Assembly (NCBI RefSeq): GCF_003667315.2
Contig: NZ_RCTZ02000009.1
Span: 62,001-126,000, forward strand
DNA: 64,000 bases
Source of the DNA: Tropicibacter alexandrii
Lineage (GTDB): Bacteria; Pseudomonadota; Alphaproteobacteria; Rhodobacterales; Rhodobacteraceae
Direction: 5' to 3'
The notes beneath the pieces are model-generated. The model worked only from the letters and a program-made list of their open reading frames with translations, was not told where the DNA came from and searched no databases. A program made the translations under genes and the position numbers. This document shows positions 33,067 to 41,299 of this stretch, one piece after another (the stretch's first letter is position 1; each line of letters begins with the position of its first letter).

Positions 33067-34200
33067 TCACAGGGCGCGCGCGATCAACTCCTTCATGATC
33101 TCGTTGGTGCCGCCATAGATGCGCTGCACGCGCGCATCGGCCCACATCTCGCCCACCGCGTATTCCTGCATGAAGCCGTAGCCGCCATGCAATTGCAGGC
33201 ACTCGTCCAGCACCTCGCCTTGCGTGTCGCTGAGCCAGTATTTCGACATCGCCGCCTTTTCCACGCTCAGCTCGCCGCGCAGGTGTTCCGCGATGCAGGC
33301 ATCGAGGAAGGCGCGTGCGACGGTCGTTTTCGTCTGGCATTCGGCCAGCTTGAAGCGGGTGTTCTGGAACTGGGTCAGCGGGCCGCCAAAGGCTTCGCGG
33401 GTCTTGCAATACTCGATCGTGCGCGCGACCGCGCCTTCCATCGCGCCCACCGCGCCGCAACCGATGATCAGCCGCTCCTGCGGCAGCTGCTTCATCAGCT
33501 GGTAGAAGCCCTGACCCTCTTCCTGCCCGAGGATGTTTTCCGTCGGGATCTCGACATTGTCGAAGAACAGCTCGGACGTGTCCGCCGCGTGGCAGCCGAT
33601 CTTGTCCAGATTGCGCCCGCGCTGGAACCCGTCGGCGCCGTCGGTTTCCACCACCACAAGCGACACCCCCTTGGACCCGGCAGTCGGGTCGGTCTTGGCG
33701 GCGACCACGATCAGGTTGGCGTGTTGTCCGTTGGTGATGAAGGTCTTCTGCCCCGACAGCCGATAGGCGTTGCCATCCTTCACCGCCTTCGTCTTGATCC
33801 TTTGCACGTCGGACCCGGTCGAGGGTTCGGTCATCGCCAGCGCGCCGACCAGCTCGCCCGTCACCATCTTGGGCAGCCAGCGGTGTTTTTGTTCCTCGGT
33901 GCCGTAGGCCAGCACGTAATGCGCGACGATGCCGGAATGGATGCCGTGGCCCCAGGACGCCAGATTGGCGCGCGAAGCCTCGATCAGGATTGCGGCCTCA
34001 TGCCCGAAATCGCCGCCCGCGCCGCCGTATTCCTCGGGAATCGAGGGGCACAGCAGACCCAGTTCACCGGCCTGCTGCCACGTCTCGCGGTCCATCATGC
34101 CCTGCTTGCGCCAGCGGTCATACTGGGGCTGCCACTCGGTCTCGATGAACTTGCGCGTCATCTCGGCCAGCATGGCGTGTTCGTCACTCATCCAGCTCAT
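33067..34200 (-). CDS. Acyl-CoA dehydrogenase, IVD/LCAD-type active site
   Basis: This FAD enzyme introduces an alpha-beta double bond into an acyl-CoA. The 377-residue protein has the MTEPSTGSD segment near residue 123 and the FITNG segment near 154. The catalytic base is probably Glu242 in LPQERLII, since the C-terminal position that is Glu in MCAD reads YGGTNEI here. That arrangement is found in isovaleryl- and long-chain-type dehydrogenases. It is 9 bases from the stop of a small gene and forms a block with it and the DmdC-like dehydrogenase. The natural acyl chain is unknown. Confidence 0.92.
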   Translation of the reverse strand: MSWMSDEHAMLAEMTRKFIETEWQPQYDRWRKQGMMDRETWQQAGELGLLCPSIPEEYGGAGGDFGHEAAILIEASRANLASWGHGIHSGIVAHYVLAYGTEEQKHRWLPKMVTGELVGALAMTEPSTGSDVQRIKTKAVKDGNAYRLSGQKTFITNGQHANLIVVAAKTDPTAGSKGVSLVVVETDGADGFQRGRNLDKIGCHAADTSELFFDNVEIPTENILGQEEGQGFYQLMKQLPQERLIIGCGAVGAMEGAVARTIEYCKTREAFGGPLTQFQNTRFKLAECQTKTTVARAFLDACIAEHLRGELSVEKAAMSKYWLSDTQGEVLDECLQLHGGYGFMQEYAVGEMWADARVQRIYGGTNEIMKELIARAL

Positions 34201-34209
34201 GGTGTCTCC

Positions 34210-34422
34210 CTAGCGCTTGCGCGCCTCCAGTTCCGAGTTGAACAGCCGCAGCCGGTGGTTGAGCGCGTCGGTATCCGTGACGCTGTCGAAATTCTCGAAG
34301 AGAAACGACAGCGCCTCGCCCTCGTCCAGACCGGCTTCGGCGGCAAAGCGTGTGAGGTTACGATAGCCGTCTTCTGTCATGGCGACAGGAAAACGCCGCG
34401 TCAGACGAAACCGTTTGGGCAT
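34210..34422 (-). CDS. Small conserved protein between two acyl-CoA dehydrogenase genes
   Basis: The 70-residue protein has a basic start (MPKRFRLTRRF), a strand-like RFPVAMT and two helices with acidic residues (EDGYRNLTRFAAEAGLDEGE). The basic strand followed by two helices faintly recalls ribbon-helix-helix proteins, but that is weak. It lies 9 bases before the downstream dehydrogenase and 42 bases after the DmdC-like gene on the same strand, so it is probably co-transcribed. It keeps a clean frame with normal codon use. Function is unknown. Confidence 0.65.
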   Translation of the reverse strand: MPKRFRLTRRFPVAMTEDGYRNLTRFAAEAGLDEGEALSFLFENFDSVTDTDALNHRLRLFNSELEARKR

Positions 34423-34464
34423 GGGACCTCCGGCAAGTCGGGTGTGGTTGCCCCCACCTTTCCC

Positions 34465-36243
34465 TCAGAAGGCTTCGGCGTCCAGTGCCATCACCGTCTC
34501 TGCGCCGGATTCGATGCGCCGCAGATGGGTCGTGGTCATCGGCAGTTGGCGCGCCATGTAGTAGCGGCCCGTGGCGATCTTGGTCTTGTAGAAGTCCGCA
34601 TCGCCCGCCCCCTCGGCCAGCTTGTCCTCGGCCACCACGGCCATCTTCGCCCACATCAGGCCAAGGCAGACATGGCCCATCAGGTGCATGAAGTCATAGG
34701 ACCCCGACAGCGCCGCGTTCGGGTTCTTCATACCATTTTGCATGAAGAACATGCCCGCCGCCTGCAGATCCTTTGACGCGGCCTTCAGCGGTTCGCGGAA
34801 GTCCTTGTCGAAGCTGTCCGACCGGCCCTTGGTTTCCTTGATGAAATCCGTGACCTGCGCGAAGAAGGCCATGACATGCTTGCCGCCATCCTGTGCCAGC
34901 TTCCGGCCCACGAGGTCCAGCGCCTGCACGCCATTCGCGCCTTCGTAGATCATGGCGATGCGGGCATCGCGGGCGAATTGGGACATGCCCCATTCCTCGA
35001 TATAGCCGTGCCCGCCATAGACCTGCTGGGCGTTTGTGGCCATCTCGAACCCCTTGTCGGTCAAAAAGCCCTTGATCACCGGCGTCATCAGCGACACCAG
35101 ACCATGCGCCGCCGCGTCGTCACAGCGATGCGAGCGGTCGATCAGGTTCGCGCCCCAATAGGCAAAGGCCCGCGCGCCTTCGACGAAGGATTTCTGGTCC
35201 ATCAGGTTGCGGCGGATGTCCGGATGCACGATCAGCGGATCGGCGGGGCCATCGGGGTTCTTGACCCCGGTCACGTCGCGCCCTTGCAGGCGGTCCTTGG
35301 CATAGGCCAGCGCGTTCTGATAGGCGACCTCGGCCTGCGCATAACCCTGCAGGCCCACGCCCACACGTGCCTCGTTCATCATGGTGAACATGGCGCGCAT
35401 GCCCTTGTGTTCCTCGCCCAGCAGATAACCCGTGGCCTCGTCATAGTTCATGACACAGGTGGAGTTGCCGTGGATGCCCATCTTCTCCTCGATCTTGCCG
35501 ACCGAGACGCCGTTGCGGGCGCCGGGCTTGCCATCCTCGATGATGAACTTGGGCACGATGAACAGCGACACGCCCTTGATGCCCTCAGGCCCGCCGGGGA
35601 TCTTCGCCAGCACCAGATGGATGACGTTCTCGGACATGTCATGGTCACCGGCAGAGATGAAGATCTTCTGCCCCGTCACCTTGTAGGTCCCGTCGTCCTG
35701 CGGCACGGCCTTGGTGCGCATCAGGCCCAGATCGGTGCCGCAATGCGGCTCCGTCAGGTTCATGGTGCCGGTCCATTCGCAGGTCACCATCTTGGGCAGG
35801 TACATCTCTTTCTGCGCGTCCGTGCCATGGGCGTGGATCGCCGAATAGGCGCCGTGCGTCAGGCCGGGATACATGTTGAAGGCCATGTTCGCCGCCGAGA
35901 ACTGCTCGCCCACCGCCGTGGCCACCACGTAGGGCAGGCCTTGGCCGCCATAGTCAGGGTCGCAGTCCAGCGCCGTCCAGCCACCCTCGCGCATCTGGTC
36001 GAACGCCTCCTTGAAGCCCGTGGGCGTCCGCACCACGCCGTTCTCCAGCACGCAGCCCATCGTGTCGCCCACCGGGTTCAGCGGGTTCAGCACGTCAGAG
36101 GCCAGCTTGCCCGCCTCGTCGAGGATGGCGGTCAGCGTGTCGCGGTCCATGTCCTCGTAGCCGGGGATGTCCTGCCGGGATACCCCCAGAACATCCTCCA
36201 GCACAAAGATCTGGTCCGTGATGGGCGCCGTGTATGTGGGCAT
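34465..36243 (-). CDS. DmdC-like acyl-CoA dehydrogenase with C-terminal extension
   Basis: The 592-residue protein is a long acyl-CoA dehydrogenase of the type that includes DmdC, which oxidises 3-methylmercaptopropionyl-CoA in DMSP demethylation. Visible are LTEPHCGTD at residues 163-171, FISAGDHD near 195 and the catalytic Glu434 in [15 protein letters not shown]-terminal helical domain (about 460-592) is typical of this branch. Several paralogues of different specificity occur in one genome, so a DMSP role is only a possibility. A MerR gene lies 30 bases upstream on the same strand, and a shared operator is likely. Confidence 0.88.
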   Translation of the reverse strand: MPTYTAPITDQIFVLEDVLGVSRQDIPGYEDMDRDTLTAILDEAGKLASDVLNPLNPVGDTMGCVLENGVVRTPTGFKEAFDQMREGGWTALDCDPDYGGQGLPYVVATAVGEQFSAANMAFNMYPGLTHGAYSAIHAHGTDAQKEMYLPKMVTCEWTGTMNLTEPHCGTDLGLMRTKAVPQDDGTYKVTGQKIFISAGDHDMSENVIHLVLAKIPGGPEGIKGVSLFIVPKFIIEDGKPGARNGVSVGKIEEKMGIHGNSTCVMNYDEATGYLLGEEHKGMRAMFTMMNEARVGVGLQGYAQAEVAYQNALAYAKDRLQGRDVTGVKNPDGPADPLIVHPDIRRNLMDQKSFVEGARAFAYWGANLIDRSHRCDDAAAHGLVSLMTPVIKGFLTDKGFEMATNAQQVYGGHGYIEEWGMSQFARDARIAMIYEGANGVQALDLVGRKLAQDGGKHVMAFFAQVTDFIKETKGRSDSFDKDFREPLKAASKDLQAAGMFFMQNGMKNPNAALSGSYDFMHLMGHVCLGLMWAKMAVVAEDKLAEGAGDADFYKTKIATGRYYMARQLPMTTTHLRRIESGAETVMALDAEAF

Positions 36244-36273
36244 GTCTCTCTCCCTTGCCGGCGGCCAGTGGGG

Positions 36274-36675
36274 TTACTCGGCCGCGCTCTTCGTCTCGAT
36301 CGAGGTCAGCATACGCTCACCCCATTTCATCTGGTCTTCCAGCTCGACGATGGCAGCGTCCAGTTCGTCGCGCTGAGCCCGCATGTCGGCCAGACGGTCC
36401 TTGGCGATCTCGTAGGCGCGGGCCAGCTGGGTATGCTGCTGGTCGCCCTCGCCATACAAATCGAGCAGCTGGCGGATTTCCTCCAGCGAGAAGCCAAAGC
36501 GCTTGCCGCGCAGGATCAGCTTCAGACGTGCGCGGTCGCGGCGGGTGAATAGGCGTTTCTGGCCTTCACGGATCGGGAACAGCAGTTCCTTCTGCTCGTA
36601 AAAGCGCAGCGTCCTCGGTGTCACCTCATACGCGTCGCACATCTCTCGTATCGTCATCAGTCGGTCGTCGTTCAT
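36274..36675 (-). CDS. MerR-family transcriptional regulator (first of a pair)
   Basis: The 133-residue protein has a MerR winged helix (TIREMCDAYEVTPRTLRFYEQ) at residues 7-75 and a C-terminal coiled coil from about 85 to 125. No cysteines suited for metal binding are present, so it is more like the MerR regulators of acyl-CoA catabolism than the metal sensors. It lies directly upstream of the DmdC-like gene on the same strand. Two ACGT-containing palindromes at 36768-36826 lie just upstream and probably serve as operators for this unit. It is about half identical to the second MerR at 36928. Confidence 0.9.
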   Translation of the reverse strand: MNDDRLMTIREMCDAYEVTPRTLRFYEQKELLFPIREGQKRLFTRRDRARLKLILRGKRFGFSLEEIRQLLDLYGEGDQQHTQLARAYEIAKDRLADMRAQRDELDAAIVELEDQMKWGERMLTSIETKSAAE

Positions 36676-36767
36676 TGGTCTTTCCTCAAGCCGCGAGTGT
36701 GTGTGTGTATGTCTGCCTTGCGCCTTGAGGTGCGGATCTGGGGACATTCCTACAATGGGAAAAACAG

Positions 36768-36788
36768 GTGACGTAACTCATACGTCAC
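36768..36788. promoter_or_regulatory. Operator candidate 1, GTGACGTA palindrome
   Basis: Perfect eight-base arms GTGACGTA and TACGTCAC are separated by ACTCA. It lies 92 bases upstream of the first merR ATG and 11 bases from operator candidate 2, with the same core TGACGT. It probably binds one of the two MerR regulators. Confidence 0.6.
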
Positions 36789-36799
36789 GTCACTTTTAA

Positions 36800-36826
36800 G
36801 TTGACGTAAGATCAATAAACGTCAAC
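36800..36826. promoter_or_regulatory. Operator candidate 2, GTTGACGT palindrome
   Basis: Perfect eight-base arms GTTGACGT and ACGTCAAC are separated by 11 bases. Read on the minus strand, the first arm contains a TTGACG that could be a -35 element, so the operator would overlap the promoter of the merR and DmdC-like genes. The centres of the two palindromes are about 35 bases apart. Confidence 0.6.
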
Positions 36827-36870
36827 ACCCCGGATGCGCAATAAACCTTCAAAGCGCTTTGACGGCCTTC

Positions 36871-36886
36871 GTAAGGAAATCCTTAC
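36871..36886. repeat. Short palindrome between the merR genes
   Basis: Arms GTAAGG and CCTTAC flank AAAT. It is followed by two GTTAAC copies at 36905-36921 separated by AAAAA. These lie just after the stop of the second merR gene and could be a weak terminator or further binding sites. Confidence 0.4.
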
Positions 36887-36927
36887 CTCATCCCCGGTCA
36901 AAAGGTTAACAAAAAGTTAACACAGCG

Positions 36928-37320
36928 TTAATCCGAGCGATGGTGATCAGCCTGACCAAGGGATTCGGCGACGTCGTCACGAAGTGACCGCAACTCTGTC
37001 AGCGCATCTTCCAGTTGTAAACGTTGTTCTTCCAGCTCTTTGATCTGACCATTGGCCATGTCGATCCAGGCACGCATCTGCGCCTCGGTGCCTTCCTTCT
37101 CGTAGATCAGCAGCCATTGCCGGATGTCTTCCAGCTGAAAGCCGAACTTGCGCCCCCGCAGGATCAGCGTCATCCGCGCGATCTCGCGCGGGCCATAGAA
37201 CCGAGACCGGCCGTCGCGCTCGGGCTGAAGCAGTTCGATATACTCGTAATACCGCAGGGTGCGCGGGGTCACGTCGAACTTGGCGCACATTTCCTTGAAA
37301 CTCAGGCGGGTGTCGGGCAT
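36928..37320 (-). CDS. MerR-family transcriptional regulator (second of a pair)
   Basis: The 130-residue protein has the MerR helix-turn-helix ([20 protein letters not shown]) and a coiled-coil dimerisation helix with many Glu and Leu residues (about 85-120). Like its neighbour it lacks metal-binding cysteines. The DNA-recognition parts of the two proteins are very similar (VTPRTLRxYE, LILRGxxFGF), so they may bind the same ACGT palindromes. It is transcribed toward the first merR with 252 non-coding bases in between. Upstream, on the other strand, lie two thioesterase genes. Confidence 0.9.
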   Translation of the reverse strand: MPDTRLSFKEMCAKFDVTPRTLRYYEYIELLQPERDGRSRFYGPREIARMTLILRGRKFGFQLEDIRQWLLIYEKEGTEAQMRAWIDMANGQIKELEEQRLQLEDALTELRSLRDDVAESLGQADHHRSD

Positions 37321-37451
37321 CTGTCTTTCTCTCCCTTGGCAGACGCAAGGTAAGCCGGGGCCGACGGGCTGGCAACCGCATCGCTCGGGGTTGCGGGGGC
37401 GCGGGGCGCGTGATCAATATGGCGCGACACCGCTCAGGAAAGGCAAGCGCC

Positions 37452-37877
37452 ATGACCGCCGACAAGGCCCGCATCGCAAGGCAGTTCATCGAGCTCATCC
37501 CGCATTCCCGGGCGCTGGGGATGACCATCACCGAGATCGGCGATGGCGTGGCCGAGATCACCATGCCCTACGATCCGCGTTTTATCGGCGATCCGGAAAC
37601 CGGCGTGATCCATGGCGGCGCCGTGTCGGCCTTGATGGATACCTGCGGCGGCGCGGCAGTCATGAGCCACCCGCGCAGCCCGGCGGGAACGGCGACGATC
37701 AACCTGCGCATCGACTACATGCGCCCGGCGGCGCCGGGGCAGGCCGTCACCGCGCGCGCCGAATGCCATCACATCACCCGCAGCGTCGCCTTCGTCCGTG
37801 CCACCGCATGGGACGAGGACCGCGACCGCCCCGTGGCGCAGGCCACCGGTGCCTTTACCGTCGAGGCCGCCCAATGA
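37452..37877 (+). CDS. PaaI-family hotdog thioesterase
   Basis: The 141-residue protein has the PaaI/YdiI-type hotdog domain: [20 protein letters not shown], then [20 protein letters not shown] with the usual HGG motif, then [10 protein letters not shown]. Such enzymes hydrolyse acyl-CoA esters in the cytoplasm. It overlaps the next thioesterase gene by four bases (ATGA), so the two are a translated pair. The ATG at 37452 is preferred over an in-frame ATG at 37410 on protein alignment. Confidence 0.88.
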   Translation: MTADKARIARQFIELIPHSRALGMTITEIGDGVAEITMPYDPRFIGDPETGVIHGGAVSALMDTCGGAAVMSHPRSPAGTATINLRIDYMRPAAPGQAVTARAECHHITRSVAFVRATAWDEDRDRPVAQATGAFTVEAAQ

Positions 37878-38386
37878 CCCGCAAGCCGCCCGAACCCGTG
37901 CAGGTCGTCAAGCAACGCCGCGACGCGGCGCTGAACGCGCTGGTCGGCGGGGTGCCCTACATCCAGTATCTCGGCGTGACCTTCGACCGCCGCGGGGACG
38001 AGCTGACCGCGAACCTCGCCTTCGATGACAAGCTGATCGGCAACCCGCTGCTGCCCGCGATCCATGGCGGCGTGACCGCTGCCTTCCTCGAAATCACCGC
38101 GATGATCTCGCTGTCGTGGAGCTGGCTCTGGGAAGATATCGAGTCGGGTCGTCTGGATGTCGACACGTTGGCCGCGGGCCAGCTGCCGCGCCTGCCCAAG
38201 ACCATCGACTTCACCGTCGATTACCTGCGGTCAGGTCTGCCGCGCGACGCCTATGCGCGGGCGCGGGTCAACCGGTCGGGGCGGCGCTATGCCTCCGTCC
38301 ATGTGGAGGCCTGGCAGGACAATCGCGACCGGCCCTATGCGCAGGCCAATGCGCATTTCCTGATGCCCCGCGGCACCGCAGCATAA
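37874..38386 (+). CDS. Second PaaI-like hotdog thioesterase
   Basis: The 170-residue protein shares the hotdog pattern ([19 protein letters not shown], then [17 protein letters not shown]) and a central insertion of about 25 residues ([20 protein letters not shown]) that the first one lacks. The HGG is kept. The four-base overlap with the upstream paralogue suggests that the two form a heteromeric enzyme or act in sequence. The MATE transporter gene starts ten bases after its stop. Confidence 0.85.
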   Translation: MTRKPPEPVQVVKQRRDAALNALVGGVPYIQYLGVTFDRRGDELTANLAFDDKLIGNPLLPAIHGGVTAAFLEITAMISLSWSWLWEDIESGRLDVDTLAAGQLPRLPKTIDFTVDYLRSGLPRDAYARARVNRSGRRYASVHVEAWQDNRDRPYAQANAHFLMPRGTAA

Positions 38387-38396
38387 GGCCTGCGCC

Positions 38397-39710
38397 GTGA
38401 CCGACACGATCACGCATCGCCGCGTGCTGAAGATCGCCGTGCCGATCCTGCTCGCCAACATCACCGTGCCGATCCTCGGCGCGGTCGATACCGGCGTCGT
38501 GGGCCAGATCCCCGAGGCCACGCCCATCGCCGCCGTCGGCGTCGGCGCCGTCGTCATCAGCGCGGTCTACTGGATCTTCGGATTCCTGCGCATGGGCACC
38601 GCCGGGCTGACCGCGCAGGCGCGCGGCGAAGGCAACACCCCCGAGGTCGCCGCGCTTTTGACCCGCTCGCTGATGATCGGGCTGGCGGGCGGGTTGGCCC
38701 TGATCGCGCTTCAGGCGCTGATCTGGCGCGGCGCCTTCGCCGTGTCGCCCGCCGGGCCCGAGGTCGAGGACCTCGCGCGCAGCTACATGCAAATCCGCAT
38801 CTGGTCCGCCCCGGCGGCCATCGCGATCTTCGGCATCAATGGCTGGCTGATCGCTCAGGAACGCACCCGCGACGTGTTGATCCTGCAGGTCTGGATGAAC
38901 GGCGTGAACGTGGCGCTCGACCTGTGGTTCGTGCTGGGGCTCGGCTGGGGCGTCGGCGGGGTCGCGTTCGCGACCTTTCTGGCCGAGTGGTCGGGGCTGG
39001 CGATGGGGCTGTGGCTGTGCCGGGCCGCTTTCCGGGTGCCCGACTGGCGCGACGGGGCGCGGGTCTTTGATCGGGTTAAGCTCAAGCGCATGGCCGTGGT
39101 CAACACCGACATCCTGATCCGGTCACTGTTCCTGCAGGCGATCTTCGTGTCGTTCCTGTTGTTGGGCGGGCGGTTCGGTGCGGTCACGCTGGCCGCTAAT
39201 CAGGTGCTGCTGCAATTCCTGCATGTCATGGCCTATGCGCTCGACGGCTTTGCCTTTGCGGCCGAGGCGCTGGTGGGGCAGGCGCTGGGCGCGCGCGCGG
39301 TCGGGCAGCTGCGCCGCGCGGCGGTGCTGACCAGCCTTTGGGGGCTGATCTGCAACCTGCTGTTCTCGCTGGGCTTTGCGTTGGCGGGCGCGACGATCAT
39401 CGACATCATGGCCAAGGACGCCGAGGTGCAGGATGCCGCCCGCAGTTATCTGCCATGGATGGTGGCCGCGCCGCTGGTCGGGCTGCCCTGCTATATGCTC
39501 GACGGGATCTTCATCGGGGCGACCCGCACGGGGGACATGCGCAACATGATGGCGCTCTCGGCGGCGATCTATGTCGCGGCGGTCTACCCGTTGATGGGGC
39601 TGATCGGCAATCACGGGTTGTGGCTGGCGCTGCTCGTCTCCTTCGTCGCGCGCGGGGTGACATTGGGGCTGCGCTATCCGGCCTTGGAACGCGCCGCGAG
39701 GCGCGTTTGA
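38397..39710 (+). CDS. MATE-family efflux transporter (DinF-like)
   Basis: The 437-residue protein has about twelve hydrophobic helices and the MATE layout in two halves. Landmarks are KIAVPILLANITVPILGAVD in helix 1 and GFLRMGTAGLTAQARGEGN, a DinF-type feature. Such proteins export cationic drugs or metabolites by sodium or proton antiport. The start is GTG at 38397, ten bases after the previous stop, and no better ATG is near. It probably belongs to one operon with the two thioesterases. Its stop codon lies inside a perfect palindrome (39709-39730). The substrate is unknown. Confidence 0.9.
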   Translation: MTDTITHRRVLKIAVPILLANITVPILGAVDTGVVGQIPEATPIAAVGVGAVVISAVYWIFGFLRMGTAGLTAQARGEGNTPEVAALLTRSLMIGLAGGLALIALQALIWRGAFAVSPAGPEVEDLARSYMQIRIWSAPAAIAIFGINGWLIAQERTRDVLILQVWMNGVNVALDLWFVLGLGWGVGGVAFATFLAEWSGLAMGLWLCRAAFRVPDWRDGARVFDRVKLKRMAVVNTDILIRSLFLQAIFVSFLLLGGRFGAVTLAANQVLLQFLHVMAYALDGFAFAAEALVGQALGARAVGQLRRAAVLTSLWGLICNLLFSLGFALAGATIIDIMAKDAEVQDAARSYLPWMVAAPLVGLPCYMLDGIFIGATRTGDMRNMMALSAAIYVAAVYPLMGLIGNHGLWLALLVSFVARGVTLGLRYPALERAARRV

Positions 39711-39730
39711 ACGCGTTTCGAAACGCGTTC
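39709..39730. repeat. TTCGAA-centred palindrome P1
   Basis: The left half GAACGCGTTTC is followed by its exact complement, giving a 22-bp perfect palindrome centred on TTCGAA. It overlaps the last two bases of the MATE stop codon. It belongs to the same family as the four palindromes at 39998-40091. Confidence 0.85.
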
Positions 39731-39766
39731 ACCGCAGGTTAACCGGAATCGCGCTTTGATCGGAAC

Positions 39767-39997
39767 ATGGGACAGTTGCCTGATCATCTTACACCGGAAA
39801 TCTGGTTGGCGCAGATCTTTGCGTCGCAAGAGGCGCTGCGCGGCGGCGTGGTCAAACGCAAGATCCGCGACGTGGAACGCCTCGTCGGACGGGCGCAGTT
39901 CGTCGCGGAGTTGGACCGGCGTGGATTTCAGGCGGTCGAGAACAACCAGCATTTCGTGATCTTCTGCAATCCGAACCCGATCCGGCGGGTGCGCTGA
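39767..39997 (+). CDS. Small conserved protein (trpF-neighbour type)
   Basis: The 76-residue protein has no membrane span. It reads LTPEIWLAQIFASQEALRGG, then VKRKIRDVERLVGRAQFVAEL and ENNQHFVIFCN. In Rhodobacteraceae similar short proteins sit next to trpF and inherit the label N-(5'-phosphoribosyl)anthranilate isomerase, although they are far too short for that enzyme; this is from memory. Here the usual trpF is absent and the next gene in line is a transglutaminase on the other strand. Its stop abuts the palindrome array. Function is unknown. Confidence 0.7.
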   Translation: MGQLPDHLTPEIWLAQIFASQEALRGGVVKRKIRDVERLVGRAQFVAELDRRGFQAVENNQHFVIFCNPNPIRRVR

Positions 39998-40091
39998 CAA
40001 GGGCTTTCGAAAGCCCTTGTCCAACGCGCTTCGAAGCGCGTTGCAAAGCGGTTTCGAAACCGCTTCGCCCAAGCGCGTTCGAACGCGCTTG
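39998..40091. repeat. Array of four TTCGAA-centred palindromes filling a convergent intergenic region
   Basis: Four palindromes stand almost end to end: P2 39998-40019 (half CAAGGGCTTTC), P3 40022-40043 (half CAACGCGCTTC), P4 40046-40065 (half AAGCGGTTTC) and P5 40070-40091 (half CAAGCGCGTTC). Each is perfect and has TTCGAA at the centre, but the arms differ, so each change on one side is matched on the other. Centres are 23-25 bases apart. The array starts at the base after the small gene's stop and ends at the base before the transglutaminase stop. It could be a multiple bidirectional terminator or a mobile palindromic repeat. Confidence 0.9.
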
Positions 40092-41168
40092 TCACCCCGC
40101 CGCGACGCTGATCTCGTAGGTGAAGGTCGCGGGGTCCAGTTCGTCCTGCGGCACCCCATCGATCACCGCCTGCGGGTACATGAAGAAGGGCAGAGTGCCC
40201 GTCAGCCCCGGCAGCGTCACGTCATGCGCGGTGTTGTAGCACAGCCAGTTGCCCTCGGCGCCGCCGAACAGCCCCGCGCGCACCGCCGCGACCTCGGGAT
40301 CGGCCAGCGTCAGCGTTTTCGGCGGTTCTTCCAGAACCACCTTGCGCACATCCGCCGGGTCGACCGGCACCCAGCCTGCGCCGTCGATGAACACCTCGGC
40401 GCGGCAATGCTGCGCCTTGGTCACTGTCTCGGACCCGGCCCCCAACGCCTTGTAGCCAAAGGCCGAGGGCGCCACGCGCAGCCCATACAGGTCGCGCGCC
40501 GGCAGGCCCGCCGCGCGGGCCAGCCCAACATACAGCGCGTTCAGATCGGCGCATTTACCCGTCAGATCCCCCGTCGCCAGCATCGAGGCCACATCGCCCA
40601 GCCCGCAGCCGCGCGTCTCGGGGTTGCGTTCCGTCTGCTCGACCACCCAGTCATAGATCCGCCGCGCCTTGGTCAGATCGTCATCGGCATCGCCGACGAT
40701 GGCGCGCGCGGTGTCCAGCACCAGCCCGTTCGTCGGGATGAAATCCGTCGCGGCCAGATGCAGCGCGCGCTCGGCATCGCTCAGCTCCGCCGCGCCCGAC
40801 CCGGTCAGATCGACCCGTCGATCCTGCACCGAGGCGCGGCTCACCACCTCCAGCGCGGCGGGCGTCTCGCCCGCGTCCCAGCGCGCATGCACATAGGCGA
40901 TGCCCTGCGCATCGTCGCGCACCAGCGCGGCCTCGCCGGTGGTCTGGAACGTCGTCGCGCCGGGGCGCGCCCATGTCTCGTCCGCGTGATACGGCACCGG
41001 CACCCAGGCCTCGGCGGCCGCGCCCTGACGGGGCAGGGCGATGCGCGTGGTCAGGACGAATGTCCGCCACCCGGAGGGGGTGGGGGCATATTGCGCAGCG
41101 CGCGCCACCGATCCAAGGCAGGTCATCGCTGCGGCAGAGCCGATGAAGGTGCGGCGGGTCAACGTCAT
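40092..41168 (-). CDS. Exported transglutaminase-like protein
   Basis: The 358-residue protein begins with a twin-arginine-like signal (TRRTFIGSAAAMTCLGSVARA), so it is probably exported folded to the periplasm. The transglutaminase-like cysteine protease core shows Cys206 in TGKCADLNALYVGLARAAG, His254 in KAQHCRAEVFID and Asp270 in WVPVDPAD, the expected triad. Its substrate is unknown; bacterial members can be peptidases or cross-linking enzymes. It lies where trpF is often found in this group and is transcribed against the flow. The palindrome array is directly downstream. Confidence 0.88.
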   Translation of the reverse strand: MTLTRRTFIGSAAAMTCLGSVARAAQYAPTPSGWRTFVLTTRIALPRQGAAAEAWVPVPYHADETWARPGATTFQTTGEAALVRDDAQGIAYVHARWDAGETPAALEVVSRASVQDRRVDLTGSGAAELSDAERALHLAATDFIPTNGLVLDTARAIVGDADDDLTKARRIYDWVVEQTERNPETRGCGLGDVASMLATGDLTGKCADLNALYVGLARAAGLPARDLYGLRVAPSAFGYKALGAGSETVTKAQHCRAEVFIDGAGWVPVDPADVRKVVLEEPPKTLTLADPEVAAVRAGLFGGAEGNWLCYNTAHDVTLPGLTGTLPFFMYPQAVIDGVPQDELDPATFTYEISVAAG

Positions 41169-41299
41169 GAAACGGTCCTTTCGGGAAATCTGGCCTGCCT
41201 ATACGCCGCTCCGTTCCCGGGCTTCAACCCTCGGGATTTAGCCCTTCCAACGCCCGCCCACGTGCTTTAAACCAGCCCCGATAAAGGCGGAGAGGCGCA

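Noticed and set aside
39998-40091. Palindrome array as a CRISPR array or tRNA cluster
   Set aside because: Each unit is self-complementary with different arms and has no spacer of CRISPR size. No tRNA features such as a T-loop or CCA end are present.
39674-40159. A minus-strand frame running through the TTCGAA palindromes
   Set aside because: It overlaps the small conserved plus-strand gene and its codons across the palindromes follow from the repeat structure, not from a protein family.
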